64,000 bases of DNA, from NCBI GenBank assembly GCA_013397115.1, contig VWZW01006824.1, forward strand, positions 124,001 to 188,000. The letters are read 5' to 3'. The DNA comes from Edolisoma coerulescens. Taxonomy: Eukaryota; Chordata; Aves; Passeriformes; Campephagidae. Below, in pieces: positions 1-11,137 of this stretch (the stretch's first letter is position 1; each line of letters begins with the position of its first letter). The position numbers and the translations under genes were made by a program. The notes below the pieces were generated by a model that had not been told where the DNA came from, made no database searches, and saw only the letters and a program-made list of their open reading frames with translations.

Positions 1-811
1 CAGCAAGATGCGAAGCTCTGGAAAAGAGAGGAGAGAAGCTCAGAGATGGGAGAGCATGGGGCTGAACAGGCACCAGTCCCCCCACTTTGAGGGTTGGCTT
101 TGCAGCTCAGCAAGAAAATTGTGCTGTGGGAAGGAGTCTTCTGCCCTGACAGGCCCATAAAAATTAATTTATTTGCACAAATGCCAGAGAAAAGCTATAA
201 AACCCCCCTGGAGGGGTGGGAAGAGATGGCTACATGGGAAGATCCCTGTTTGGCATTCCCAGGTGGCCAAAGTCTATTGGCTCTGCGTGGTGCTAGTGCT
301 AGGATGGCTGTAGTGCCAGGCTGTGCATGAAATGGGTCTCAAAACCACCAGCAAGCTCCCCATGTAGAGCTCTGGGTGATATGTGGTGGGGCTAAAACCC
401 CTAAAGGTGTTTGGAGCAAGAGACACCATGGCTGGTCAGGCAGCCGAAATCTCTCCTGCTGCTGTGTGAGGCTCTGCGTGGCTGCAGGCAATGCAGGAAT
501 GGGGTGACACCACCGTGGGAGGCCAAGTTTGATGGCATTTGAGGGGACTCTCAGGACAGGATGCCATGGCAGGTCTGTGCCCGTGCTGGGAGCTGTGTCC
601 CCACTGCACACTCTCTTATTTGGCTGTTGTCTGTCAACAGGACAAGGCTCAGCCCAGTTAAGAGCTGTTTCTGTTGCATCCCTGAGCCCCAGTAGCTGGC
701 ACCAGGGTGAGATGATCCTGTATCTGCCAGAACTATCACGCAGATGTTCCCAAGGCATGCAGCGCTGGCCCAGAGGAGTGGGAGCAATGTGGAGAGGGGG
801 TGTGTACTCAC
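1..811. other. NMNAT2 intron at left edge
   Basis: This is presumed intron downstream of exon 7. I searched the minus strand for the next NMNAT2 exon and did not find it. The short ORFs here are not supported; one merely reads through exon 7. No recognisable repeat is seen. Confidence 0.6.
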
Positions 812-856
812 CGATCTCCTCATATCTCATCACCGTCCCCAAGTTGGCATTTTCAT
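812..856 (-). CDS. NMNAT2: NMNAT2 coding exon 7
   Basis: The 45-bp micro-exon has a ttcttag acceptor and a gtgagt donor. It reads [15 protein letters not shown] with the first codon split. The next exon (ELRILLLCGSDLL in the family) is not found between here and the left edge, so the gene continues outside the window. Confidence 0.95.
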
Positions 857-3800
857 CTAAGAAAGGGAAGCAAAAGAGAGGTGCTGGTGCCCAGCCTTGA
901 AGAGGGGTTGGGAGGAAGGCTGGGAGCTGGATGTCTAGAGGTGATGCTGGACCTTTCCTCTACATACCCACAAAGGTGAAGCGCTCCATGGGCGGGCGAA
1001 CACAGCAAATCCGGCTCAGGCTTTCTCCCACCTTCCCCAAGATCTTTGCTAAAGGGGAAGAAGGAAAATTAATGGGAGAGAGGCTGTGCAATTAACCTGT
1101 CCAAGCGCTTCAGCCGCCCTGCTTCTGCAAAATGCTCCTGTGCCTGGGTGTGGAACTACTCCCAGCATCTCCCAACACCTCCTCTCATGGTCTTAACTCC
1201 CGAGAGTGCTCCACTGTGCCTTGAAGGGACCAGCTAGACAGCTAGAATCATGAAGGAAATCATAAGGTGTCCATTTTTATGGGATTTAAGTAATGTTCTC
1301 TCTCCTCAGCTAATACCTTTATGGTCCAGATCCCACTGTCTCGTAGGGGATCCCGCTACATCGTCTCTCCTGCCAGTTCATCCCTTGCATGCACCCTGGT
1401 AGCCTTTCCTTTTGCTGGTCTCACTGCCTAGACAACATCCAGCAGAAGTCCAGGGAGATTTCACAGCCATTTTAAGCTGTTCTTGGCTTCTTCCCTTGCT
1501 GTGCTGGATGCTGACTCTGGCATCACACCCCTGCCCCACCTTGGACTTGGTGCACCAAGACTGATGAGATGCCTGTCCAAAAATAAGGTGATGGAGCACT
1601 GTTCTAATATTTGGCAGCCCTGGCTGGGGGGTGGGGGGTAATTAGTCATCCCTCTTCTCCCTACACTGCTGCCACCTACCCGCGGTGGGCTTGCTGGAGA
1701 CGTTGTTGTTGTTCTGGTAGATGTTCTGCGAGGACTCATTCTGGGGCTGGCCGATCACAGGGGTGATGGAGGGTGTGTTGACATTGGAGAGGATGCAGCC
1801 AGTCACTCTCTGCAATCAGGGGAGGATGTAGTTGGAACAGTGTCTTCATCCCAGCACCCTCCCAAAACCTTTCTGACCCTGTAACAAGCCTCTGCACCCC
1901 TGGTTCAAGGTCATCTTTTGTGACAGGTACATCGAAGCTCACTTTAGGGTCCCCGGTCCCATCTGACCTCACCAAATGGTCCTGGGGCTATCAGGACCCT
2001 GTGGTTAATGACTTGTGTTTAAGGTATCAACTTTTTTGTGTGGGCTAGCAAGGAGCAAACATGTCCTTTTCTCCTCCACCCATCCCGTCAGGAGAAGGAA
2101 GGCATCGCAAGCAACTCCTTGGCTTCAACACCACAGTCCCTGGATGCAATGGACATCCTGCTGGCCTGGCTAATGCTGCTCCTGTGCCTCCTGTCTGGGC
2201 TGCCCGTGAGTTTGTACAATGCTCTTTCATCCTTTTCCTATCTTTGGTTTTCTTCCTATATATGAGTGTACCAGCAGCTCTGCTACCCCTGTCCCTGTGG
2301 TCACCCAAGGGCAGTTACCTTCCTCCTTGGCTTTCAGGCCTGCCTGGAACTTTTCTCCTGGTGCTGTGCTCCCTGGGGACTTCCCAGGTGCTGAATTTTC
2401 CTGTCAAATCTCTCTGTCAGGTTCATACAGTAGTTCTGGCTCAGCTGGTGAGGGGGGAGGCCCATCCACCCCTCCCTCCCCTTAGCGAGGAGTAAGCAGG
2501 GTGTCACTAATGGTGTGGTTTATGTTCACCCCTGCTTTGACTCTGCCTTAAGCCCTGCTGCCCCCCTAGTGTTCCTAGGTCCAGGACAGCTGCTGGCTCC
2601 AGCTGGAGAGCTCCATTTCCTTCCACCATCAGGGCCCAGACCTCAAAGCAGCTGTGACAACGTCTCACCCCTTCCAGGTCAGGATCTCACTGTGTTCCTG
2701 CAAGTCTTTTCTCTGTCAGTCTGTGCTGTATTTTGGTTGTTGATGCCCATGAGCTGGTGGAAGAGCACCCCCACCCCTGCACTCTCCCCATGCCCTCACC
2801 CTGGTGCACCCACGGCACAGGGGCTGCCTCACCTTCATCAGGTCGCGGTGGTGCTCCAGCACACTGCAGGTGGTCTGCCAGGTGTCCTGGTAGCACTCCC
2901 AGGGGTCCACCCTGTGGGGAGCACAACAAAGCAACAGCTTCACTCACGGCCACTGCCTAGACCTCCTGCCCGTGCCACCTCCTCCCCACTGGGCTGGCCA
3001 GCAGTGCCATGAGCAGCCATCATCACTCCCTCAGCCCTGCCATAGACCATGTCCTTCCTCCTGCCTTTCCACACAGCGATCCCTAACAGCTCTGGAGACC
3101 TGAATGTGTGCCTGGGCATCTTTCCATGCTTGGTACCCACCTAACCAGCTGTTGTTTGGCTTGGATGTGACTATGCATGTCATAACCCTCTTTCCGAGGG
3201 CAGCCCAAGATACTTCTGGTGTCACTTCAGCCACCAGATGCCACATGGCAGTGCTAGGAAGGTGAAAGTCCGCAGGCCGGTGCTACATGTGTGGAAAGGG
3301 AAGGTGCCACAGCAGAAGGCTGGAGTGAGCTGAGTGACTTTGGGTCTAACCCAGTCACCACAGGCTCAGTGAGGGGCTTGAGTGACTCCCCGAATACTGA
3401 GGGCTCCCTTGAAGGCTGGTGTAACCCTCCTTGTCTGTTCTCTGCTGGACTGGGACAGGAAGGTCTCTGATTTTTAATCAAGCTTGGGCTGGGAGAGAGA
3501 AAGTTCATCCTGGAGCTCTACTAGCTGGTGGCATCTCCACTTTGCATGCAGGACTTTGCCCCCACGGTGCAGGGAAGGGGCAGAGGCTGCTGGTGCCACG
3601 GCAGGTGCCCGCTCTGCCACCCACCTGATCCAGTCGGAGGACTGCACGGCCAGCTGGCACATGGTCAAGCGGTGCCGGCTCGAGACTAGCCCCTGCACGA
3701 GAGGGTGAAGGAAGAACAGTTACGAAGCCTTTTGCTCTGGCCAGCCTGGGCTTGCAAACCTTTCTGGGGCAGGACATCAGGCTCACTCAGGTGAGACAGG

Positions 3801-4421
3801 CCAGAATGATTCCTTCCTGCCCACAGAGGTTTATTTAAGTTCCTGTTTGCTGGAGTGGAGGAGTCCCTGCTGGGCTCAGCCCTGGCTACATGCTTGGGTG
3901 GTGAGATTTGCTCAGCACTACCACTCCCAGCCCTGTGCTGTAAAAGGGCCAACCTGAGGGGGTGGTTTCTTGATGAAATTCCTCCAGCTTTCAGGACACA
4001 AGTGAGCTTGCCACTCGTAATTTGACAAATGCTTCTAAAGGTCACTTGTTTGCATCATTTTGATNCCCACCACTGCTGTTTTGGATGGGAATGTTTCTCT
4101 TTGCTGTCTAGTACTTTGGCTCATTTTAGGGTCTCACTGCAGTTTTTATCTAAAGAGTGAGAGGTTTCATCCTCTCCCTCCTCTCCAAGACTTTCCCAAG
4201 GTCAGGAGCTGCCCTGGGCAGAGGAGGGCCATGAAGGGACCACAGGTCAGGCAGCGCTGCCCAGTGCTCACCCCTGATTTCAGAGATACCATCTCACACA
4301 GGAGGCAGAAAGATGAAATGGGGACAACCCACCGTTTTCCCATAGGAGTCGTGCACGGGTGAGACAATGCCGCCAATGACAATGAAGCGTCCGGTCTTGT
4401 GCAGGTAATCCCGGGCTCGCT
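812..4421 (-). CDS. NMNAT2: NMNAT2, nicotinamide/nicotinate mononucleotide adenylyltransferase 2 (partial, exons 2-7)
   Basis: Six minus-strand exons (4333-4421, 3625-3692, 2833-2911, 1680-1809, 968-1048, 812-856) join in one frame through canonical GT-AG borders, giving 492 coding bases. The translation matches vertebrate NMNAT2 almost residue for residue: [60 protein letters not shown] and [10 protein letters not shown]. The family joins NMN and ATP to make NAD+; NMNAT2 is the Golgi and axonal-vesicle form that keeps axons alive. Visible elements are the DWIRVDPWE substrate-site segment (the counterpart of the Trp region of NMNAT1), the central membrane-targeting insert, and the tandem Cys pair that is palmitoylated in mammals. 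The N-terminal GSFNP ATP-binding exon and the C-terminal half are not in the visible sequence. The gene runs off the left edge and lies head-to-head with SMG7. Confidence 0.96.
968..1048 (-). CDS. NMNAT2: NMNAT2 coding exon 6 (palmitoylation Cys pair)
   Basis: The 81-bp exon has a ctttag acceptor and a gtatgt donor. It reads [19 protein letters not shown], then MERFTFV, with split codons at both ends. The adjacent CC in RICCVRPP corresponds to the Cys164/Cys165 pair that is palmitoylated in mammalian NMNAT2 to anchor it to Golgi and vesicle membranes. Confidence 0.95.
1680..1809 (-). CDS. NMNAT2: NMNAT2 coding exon 5 (isoform-specific insert)
   Basis: The 130-bp exon has a attgcag acceptor and a gtaggt donor. 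It reads [20 protein letters not shown], then [12 protein letters not shown], a run of four Asn, and VSSKPTA. This is the start of the NMNAT2-specific targeting and interaction insert that links the two halves of the catalytic fold. Compared with the human sequence as I recall it, this copy has SSQN for TPQP and one extra Asn. The AAC codon run is the likely source of the length change. Confidence 0.94.
2833..2911 (-). CDS. NMNAT2: NMNAT2 coding exon 4
   Basis: The 79-bp exon has a ccacag acceptor and a gtgagg donor. It reads [19 protein letters not shown], then HHRDLMK. The VDPWE block is the conserved NMNAT motif that contacts the pyridine nucleotide. Confidence 0.96.
3625..3692 (-). CDS. 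NMNAT2: NMNAT2 coding exon 3
   Basis: The 68-bp exon has a gtgcag acceptor and a gtgggt donor. It reads [17 protein letters not shown], then SSDWI, with the final AG completing an Arg codon across the next junction. The Trp in SDWI opens the substrate-binding segment continued in exon 4. Confidence 0.95.
4333..4421 (-). CDS. NMNAT2: NMNAT2 coding exon 2
   Basis: The 89-bp exon has a ctccag acceptor and a gtgggt donor. It starts in phase 1, so an upstream G completes the Glu codon, and reads [17 protein letters not shown], then [12 protein letters not shown]. The last residue, Thr, differs from the Gln I recall in human. It encodes the beta-strand and loop after the missing GSFNP nucleotide-binding motif. 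Confidence 0.95.
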
Positions 4422-4994
4422 CTGGAGGGAGAGGACAAGGAAAAGGGTGCAGGGGGATTTAGCAGGACCCACGGAGCCCTGCAACACCACGGCACCCACC
4501 AGCCATGGCCCAGCCAGTCCCCCTGCAGCTGCACAGCTGTTATACCCCTCCCTGCCTGTGTCAATACCGTGTGCCGCCCACGTCCCACTATGCTAAGAGA
4601 TGTCCAGTTTCAGGCTGGTGTTTCCTAAAGATGGCATTTGAGGATAAAAATGCTGGCAACAAATTGCCAAACTCACCTGGTCTCCTACATATCTACCCCA
4701 GCTATTGAGACAGTAGCAAGGGAAAAGAAGATAGGGAAGGTAAAAGCAAAAAGGGAGACAAGATTGATGAGCCATTAGAAAGAGCATTTTTTCTTCAAGT
4801 GGAAGATCCATAAAATATTTTGGATTTGCAGATAAAAGGAGCGTTTCTGAAACTGAGGTGGTTATTTTGGGATCCATCAACCATCCCAAGATGTCACTGT
4901 GCATCACATCCTTCAGACACTGTACTCAGTGGCCGGCACTGCCCTGGGGGATGGGGAGACGTCCTGCCTGAAGGGCAGGTGCTCCCACTGTGGC

Positions 4995-5143
4995 AGTGGC
5001 TGCCACACCCCTGGAAGTGCCCAAGGCCAGGTTGGACGGGGCTTGAAGCAACCTCGGCTAGTGGAAGGTGTCCTGCCCATGGCAGGGGATGGAATGGGAT
5101 GAGCTTTAAGGTCCCTTTCAACCCAAACCATTCCAGGATTCTA
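4995..5143 (+). mobile_element. CR1 LINE 3' end fragment
   Basis: The typical CR1 3' end is present: a CCCTGGAAGTGCCCAAGGCC-like block, then TTGGACGGGGCTTGAAGCAAC, GGTGTCCTGCCCATGGCAGG and a terminal CCATTCCAGGATTCT. CR1 is the main avian non-LTR retrotransposon and most copies are 5'-truncated like this one. Confidence 0.9.
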
Positions 5144-6071
5144 AGTCACTTGGGCAAAATTATTTTCCTCCAAATTTTGAAATTTCTGCTAGGAAATATT
5201 GTTCAGTTACTGTGTCAGTTAAAAGTCAATTAAGGAAATATAATTGCCATGGAACTTTTTTCCCTCTCGAGGGCATTGAGCAGCCTCAGGCCTCTGTGAC
5301 AGCCTGTAGGAAATTTGCCAGCCTCAATACAGCCTCTTCCTCAGACTCACCTGAAATCCTCACTCTGGCTGCTTTCCCAGCTCTTGTGCCCTGGACACAC
5401 CAGCCTCCAGAGAGGGAAAAGTGGGCTTAAATAATTTGATCGGTGCAGGGAATAAAATGTGATTGCCTGAATTGGATGCACCAAAATTATCCTTCCCTGC
5501 CTTCAAAATCCCGTGAGAGCACATGCAGAAAAACAGTATGCTTGGGTTTGTTTTTTTTGCACGGGCAGGGAGAAGCCAAGATTGATGGATCAGCATTTAC
5601 CTTTTTATCATAATGCAATTTAAAATTCAAATTAAAACAAAAAGGAAATTCCCTAACAAAAAAGATGCTGCTGAGTTTTAAATTAACATATCCTTTCATT
5701 ATTTCCTGATTTGCCCTCACTTGATTTTCCTTGCCAAAAGAAGATTAAAAACACGGATCTCTTCATCTTCACATATGGCCCCTTTATAAAGTTCATTTTT
5801 CAGAGGAGCTGAACTCTTTGCATGTAAACTCTGCTTCAGGCTCTCAAAGGTGGCTGATAGTATTAATTTGCCTTGAGTTCTTGGTGGCAAAAGCCAAAGG
5901 TTTTTCCTGGCTACCAATATCTCAAGGTCTGTGTTTAAACAGCCTGGCACCGTCTCCACATCTTCAGGCAATGTGACCCATGCTGCTGGCATGTCATCTC
6001 AGCTCCAGCTTCTAGGAGCTCACAGCAAATATCCACCACCACCTTCTGCCTTAATAAAACACTTCTTCTGC

Positions 6072-6212
6072 AGAAAACGGGCACTGGCACAGGATGCCCA
6101 GAGAAGTTTTGGATACCTCATCTCTGGAAGTGTCTAAGGCCAGGTAGGAGGGGGCTTGGAGCAACCTGGTCCAGTGGAAGGTGTCGCTGTCCATGGCATG
6201 GATCCGAGGGGA
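6072..6212 (+). mobile_element. CR1 LINE fragment
   Basis: The copy shows GGCACAGGATGCCCAGAGAA, a CTCTGGAAGTGTC block, GGGCTTGGAGCAACCTGGTC and GGTGTCGCTGTCCATGGCA in CR1 order. The final octamer tail is missing. Confidence 0.85.
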
Positions 6213-6907
6213 TGCTGATGGCCTCACAGCACTCAGGGAAGGCTCTGCTGCTGGCAGGAGAGGGGTGCTGCTACTCTGTATCACCATCAAAGCTGTTCAT
6301 TTGGGTTTTAACCTGAATGATCTTTAGAGAAACCTGCAAAAATGAGGCTGCTTCCTAAGCTGGGACCTGCATTTTCAAGAGCTTGTTGTCTACCTCAGAA
6401 ACACCACACATAATTTAAACATGCATGGAGAAAATAACACATTTATTGACAATTAGATCCCTGCAAGGGAAGTATTTGGGCACATGTGGGCTAAGAAGCA
6501 GTAGTACGGTGTAGGGAATGGGAAGACCTGCCTTCTGGTTCTGCCTTGCCCACAACTTGCAGAGCACCCTTTCACATCCCAAACTGGACAATTCTCACTT
6601 GGTTTTGTGGTAAAGCACATTGCTTGCAGGGCTGTGTCCATCAAGAGACTCTGCCACCTCGCTTGTTTGTGCAACAGTCAGCTGAGCCAGCCCTTCACAG
6701 TCATCCACTTCAAAGCAAAAGCCTTTAAAAAGATTGCACTTTCTTAAATAACACATCAAATCCTGTTTGGAGAGGAGCTGTGCCACTGGTAGGGCTGGCA
6801 TGGTGACTAGAGCAGCTGCCCTTACTGCTGGGATGGGGGCAGAGGATTTAGGGCAGGTGGCACCGTGGCTTCACGGTGGCACAAGAAAGACACTGAGATG
6901 GTGTAGC

Positions 6908-7325
6908 ACATCCAGGAGAGGGAACAGCACTGGGGAAGGGTCTGGAGCACCAGGAGTGGCTGAGGGGCCTGGGGAGGGCTCAACCTGGAGAAAAGAAGGC
7001 TCATGGGGGACCTTCTGGCTCTTCACAACTCCCTGGGGGTGGAGCCAGGTGGGGGTCAGGCTCTGCTCCCAGGGAACAAAGGACAGGACAAGAGGAAATG
7101 GGTTTAGATTGGATATTGGGAAAAATTTCTTCATGTAAATGGTTGTCAAGCCCTGGCACAGCTCAGCTGCCCAGGGCAATGGTGGAGTCCCCACCCCTGG
7201 AGCCATGTGGATGTGGCACTTGGGGACATGGGTTAGTGGGGGCCTTGGCAGTGCTGGGTTAACAGCTGTACTCCATCTAAAGGGTATTTTCCAATCTAGA
7301 TGATTCCATGGATTTGTGATTCTAA
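6908..7325 (+). mobile_element. CR1 LINE 3' end, about 420 bp
   Basis: The consecutive CR1 blocks are GAGGGGCCTGGGGAGGGCTC, AACCTGGAGAAAAGAAGGCT, GGACAGGACAAGAGGAAATG, AGATTGGATATTGGGAAAAA, CCTGGCACAGCTCAGCTGCC and a degenerate GATTCCATGGATTTGTGATT tail. It is diverged and non-coding. Confidence 0.92.
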
Positions 7326-8925
7326 AATTGCAGTGTTAGTTTGCAGCATCTACATGTGTCCTCACTGCAATCATGCTGCTGTGTTTAAAGCTTATTTTAT
7401 TTTTTTTACAGTTTGAATCTCCTTAGACTGACACACTCTTCAGTGGCTAAATGGAGAGGGCAATAGGCTGTTGTAGCCAAGCCTGTCCTGATGCATTAAT
7501 TTATCAGGCCTTGAGGCCTCCCCTCTGCACAAGGCCGGACAAAACTGCTTTAGCTCTTGTAAGAGAAAGTGGGATATTGGTGGCTCATGGCCCACCCTGG
7601 GCTGAGGGTGCAGTGCCTCCTGCCATGGTGTGTGCCCCTGGCACAAGCTGGAGGTGTGGATCCCAGCAGCAGTCATTCCTCTGGCTTTCTGGAAACAGGA
7701 CATTGGATTTGGTGGGTCATTGCTTCAAATGCTGTAGCTGCTCTGATCTTGCGGTGCTTCCTCCAAACTCCCAGGTCCATGTTCTCAGAAAAAACCTTTT
7801 TCTTTTACAAAATTTGTTATGTCTTTCATGCAAAATAAGCTGCTTTTGGGGATCAGGTTCATGGTCTCCTCGCAGACATGGCTAACACCAAAGACACTGC
7901 AGTAGCTTTGTATTCCTATTCTCAGCCATATTCCTTATGGTCAGCTGTCTGCAGCTCCCAACCTTTCCTCCCTGCTTGTGCAAAGATTTTTGCCTGGTGA
8001 AAAGCAGATTTTGGTCTGAAAAGTCGTTAAGTCTTTGGCATCTTAATTCCACTTCTCTGACAATTAGTTGGCTTTCTGGCCCATTTGTTGTCCTTGAGCT
8101 CAGTCCTCTGTCATGGTTTCCCAGCCCTTTCCCAGCCCATTTCTTGCCTGTTGAATACCTGTGATATCCAGAGATTGTGCCAGACCCCAGAAAACCCCCT
8201 CCAGTATTTTCATTTTCTACGAGCACTTCATATCCTGCCACACCAATGCAAGGATGTCAGCTTGTAAGAGAAGAGCTCATTGCTTTTCCGGTGTAAATCA
8301 TCTGTCATGCTCCAGGCAGCCTCACTGGCTTTTAAAGATTGTTGACATAAATAAACTCAGTGTGATGGCCCTGCCAAGATGTGCATTAGTCCCCCGGCAG
8401 CCTACCTGTGGGATGGGAAGCTTTCAGCCATGGTTCTGTGCCTGGCAGCTGCTGGATGACCTTAGCCTTGCTGTGATGGGGAGGGAGGGGGCAGGGGTGA
8501 CACTTGGACCCATCCCAAGCACTGGTGACACTTTCCCAGCCCAGCTTTGCTTGCCTGCCCTGCAAATGCACTTCAAGTATTTTCATCTCTGCTGCTTTCC
8601 TGAGAGATGATGGTAGGGAAAGACCCATCAGAGGATATGCTCCAGGGCTACAAAATGGTAAAGTGATGGTTTTGTCCAGTTTGAATGAAAAAATAGCATC
8701 CCATTTCCCCAGTAGGAAATCAGTTCTTATTTAAGAGATGTTTCTTTTTGGAGGTTCTTACTGAATATATTTATTCGCAATGTTTCAGCTCCTCTGGTGC
8801 TGCTCCATCACCTAAATTGACATTAATGAAATCAAATATTCCTCATGTTCAATTTTTCAAGGTGCAATTTCAAATGGTATTCGCCTTGCCTTTGTACCTG
8901 GTTCATCTGCACCCTTAAGACTTCA

Positions 8926-8956
8926 TTTTTTCTCTCTCTCTTTTTTTTTTTTGTTT
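8926..8956. repeat. Pyrimidine tract (CT)n then poly-T
   Basis: A short CTCTCTCTC run is followed by a run of about 12 T and GTTTCAG. It resembles a splice acceptor in base composition, but no exon was recognised after it. Confidence 0.6.
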
Positions 8957-11026
8957 CAGAGTAAACCCACAGGCCAGCTCTGATTTATGCCCTTGCTGCA
9001 GCTTGCTCACACTGTGCCAGCTCTCTGAAAACACACACAAGGTAGCAGGGAGGCAAGAAAGCTTTGCGCAGCCTTCATTGCACTTCCCTGAGAGTTGGGA
9101 CAGGGAAGGTGTGCAGCCACAGATGATGGAGAAGGCAAAACCATTTCCCGAGTGTCTCATTTTTATTTTGAGCAATTTGGCCTCGACATCCTTGGACAGG
9201 AGGTGGGACATGGCCATGAGGTGCCAAGGGCAAGGGAGGCACTTTCCCACTGTCTAAAATCCCTTCTCCTGCAGGAGAGAGTGACCCAGATATGCCAGCA
9301 CACTTTGTTTTATTCTCAAGCTAGCAGCACTTGCAAGACCTAAATGGTGCTTCCAGAGCTCAGTGTGGGCAAGGAGCCAGCAGTTACTCTCAGTCTAACT
9401 GAACGATGCGCGCGTGCGTGTGGGGGTGGGGGTGTGCATGTGTATAAAAGCCCTCTGAATGCCAAACCAGGGATGTATTCATCAGAGGTGTCCATCTCCC
9501 AGAGCCCAGCTCTCCTGCCTGCCCCAGAGCCTTGGTCTTTGTCCCAACCAGTGTCTTCACCCACAGTCAGATCCTGGTTAGAGCTGGGGAAACTATTGAC
9601 ATCGCCCTTCCCTGAGCTCCCAGAAGAGACATTTCTACTAGAGCAAGCCCTGGCTGCTCCTCAAGGGAGGTTCCTCCTTTGGGAAGAACCAGGAGAGTGA
9701 TTCTTCACCATGGGGTTGACCCTTCCATAGGCAAGCCTGGGGAGATCCCAGTGTCCCACTGACCCAAATAGCCTGTCCTGCCTTGTGCTCAGTGCCTCTT
9801 AGAGAATCTCAGTCAGATTCCCAAGAGACTTCTAGGTAGCAGAAAAAATTCCATTAATGCTTAATGATTTTTGTCTCTGAGCTAATTGCTCTGTTACACT
9901 TTCCCCCACCCCATTAGACCATAGCCGTACCCAGGCACTGTAGAAATAACAAATTTGGGAAGGGCTTCAGGTATTGCTGCACATTTGTTTTATCAGCTTT
10001 TCATAAGCACAAAAAAAGCACTGGCCACCAAATGCCTTAAGATTTGTGGTGGAAGCAGAGGCTGTGAAAGGTCCTGAGAGGTGATGCTGCAGCACCTGAC
10101 CCTCGCAGCCCACCCAGGTCCCCACCAGTGTCCAACTCAGAGCCACACAAGCAATGAAAAATGAGACTCATGCTATAACCATCTGCTGACCACTCCTGGC
10201 TTCAAGCAGAAAGGTGAAACTAGATGTTTAAAACAAACAAACAAACTGACTAAAAATACTAAAAGTAGGAGACTGAGTCACAGTAAGCTGACCTAGAAAT
10301 AGCAGTGTTTCCCAGAGACCCAGCTAGATGGGGCCTGGGCAGGGGACCTGGCTGGTCCCAGGGAATCTGGGTTTCTTCTATGAAGCCATAGAGGGACAAC
10401 CTATTTGATATCATTGAAATTGGAAAGTGAAGACATCCTATTTTTCCCTCTTTTATTAGAAGTGAAGTATTGCAAGGGTCAGTGTGCCGGAGAAGTTACA
10501 TAGGAGCCCAGGAAGAAGAGCTCTCAGGTCCTAGAGCTTGAGAAGGAGCATTTGAGGAAGTGCCTGGCAAAACAACCCAGGCCAAGATGCCTTTCCCTCC
10601 TGTAGCTGCTAATCCTGCTGCAATGGAGCAGGAGGGAGCAGGCAATGCCCATCAGGTGAGCAACCTGAGGAGAAGTACAGGGAGCTGCTTCTTGAATTGA
10701 AGTGCCAGCTCCTCCAGGCAGGGACTGGACCTACTTTTCTGTCAGACAGGTGATCAGCACAGTGCTGCCACTCTCTCTACTTCTACAGAGAAGCAATGTA
10801 ACTTATTGCTCAAAGTTCTCCACTCTGCTATCGCAGGGAGATCAGGAACATCCTCAACACCATGCTGGATCTCACCTGAGGGGTGGGCTGCTGAGTGGGT
10901 GGACATGTTAAATACCTCCATGAGGTGTTCAACACCCAGGGCTGCCACCTGGATATCTTAGAGGTCTTGGGGCTAATGAGGTAAGGGAAAGCATCTAATG
11001 AGGTAAAAGCAACTCTTAGCAGATAG

Positions 11027-11137
11027 TTGAATGGGGCTTGGAGCAACCTGGTCTAGGGAATGGTGTCCCTGCCCATGGCAGGGTGTTGTAACAAGATGAT
11101 CTTTAAGGTCTCTTCCAAAACATTCTGTGATTCTAAA
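11027..11137 (+). mobile_element. CR1 LINE 3' end fragment
   Basis: The copy shows GAATGGGGCTTGGAGCAACC, GTGTCCCTGCCCATGGCAGG, GATGATCTTTAAGGTCTCTT and a terminal CATTCTGTGATTCT. This is a 5'-truncated CR1 tail. Confidence 0.9.

Larger units (their letters stand above)
857..4332. other. Introns between NMNAT2 exons 2 and 7
   Basis: Five short introns (about 0.1, 0.6, 1.0, 0.7 and 0.6 kb) contain no other gene that I can see. A G-rich run lies at 1624-1638, just outside exon 5. A single ambiguous base N is at 4065. Confidence 0.7.

Noticed and set aside
9413..9449. GT-rich stretch followed by TATAAAAG, resembling a TATA promoter
   Set aside because: No conserved exon or CpG context downstream; it is probably a simple repeat next to a chance TATA.
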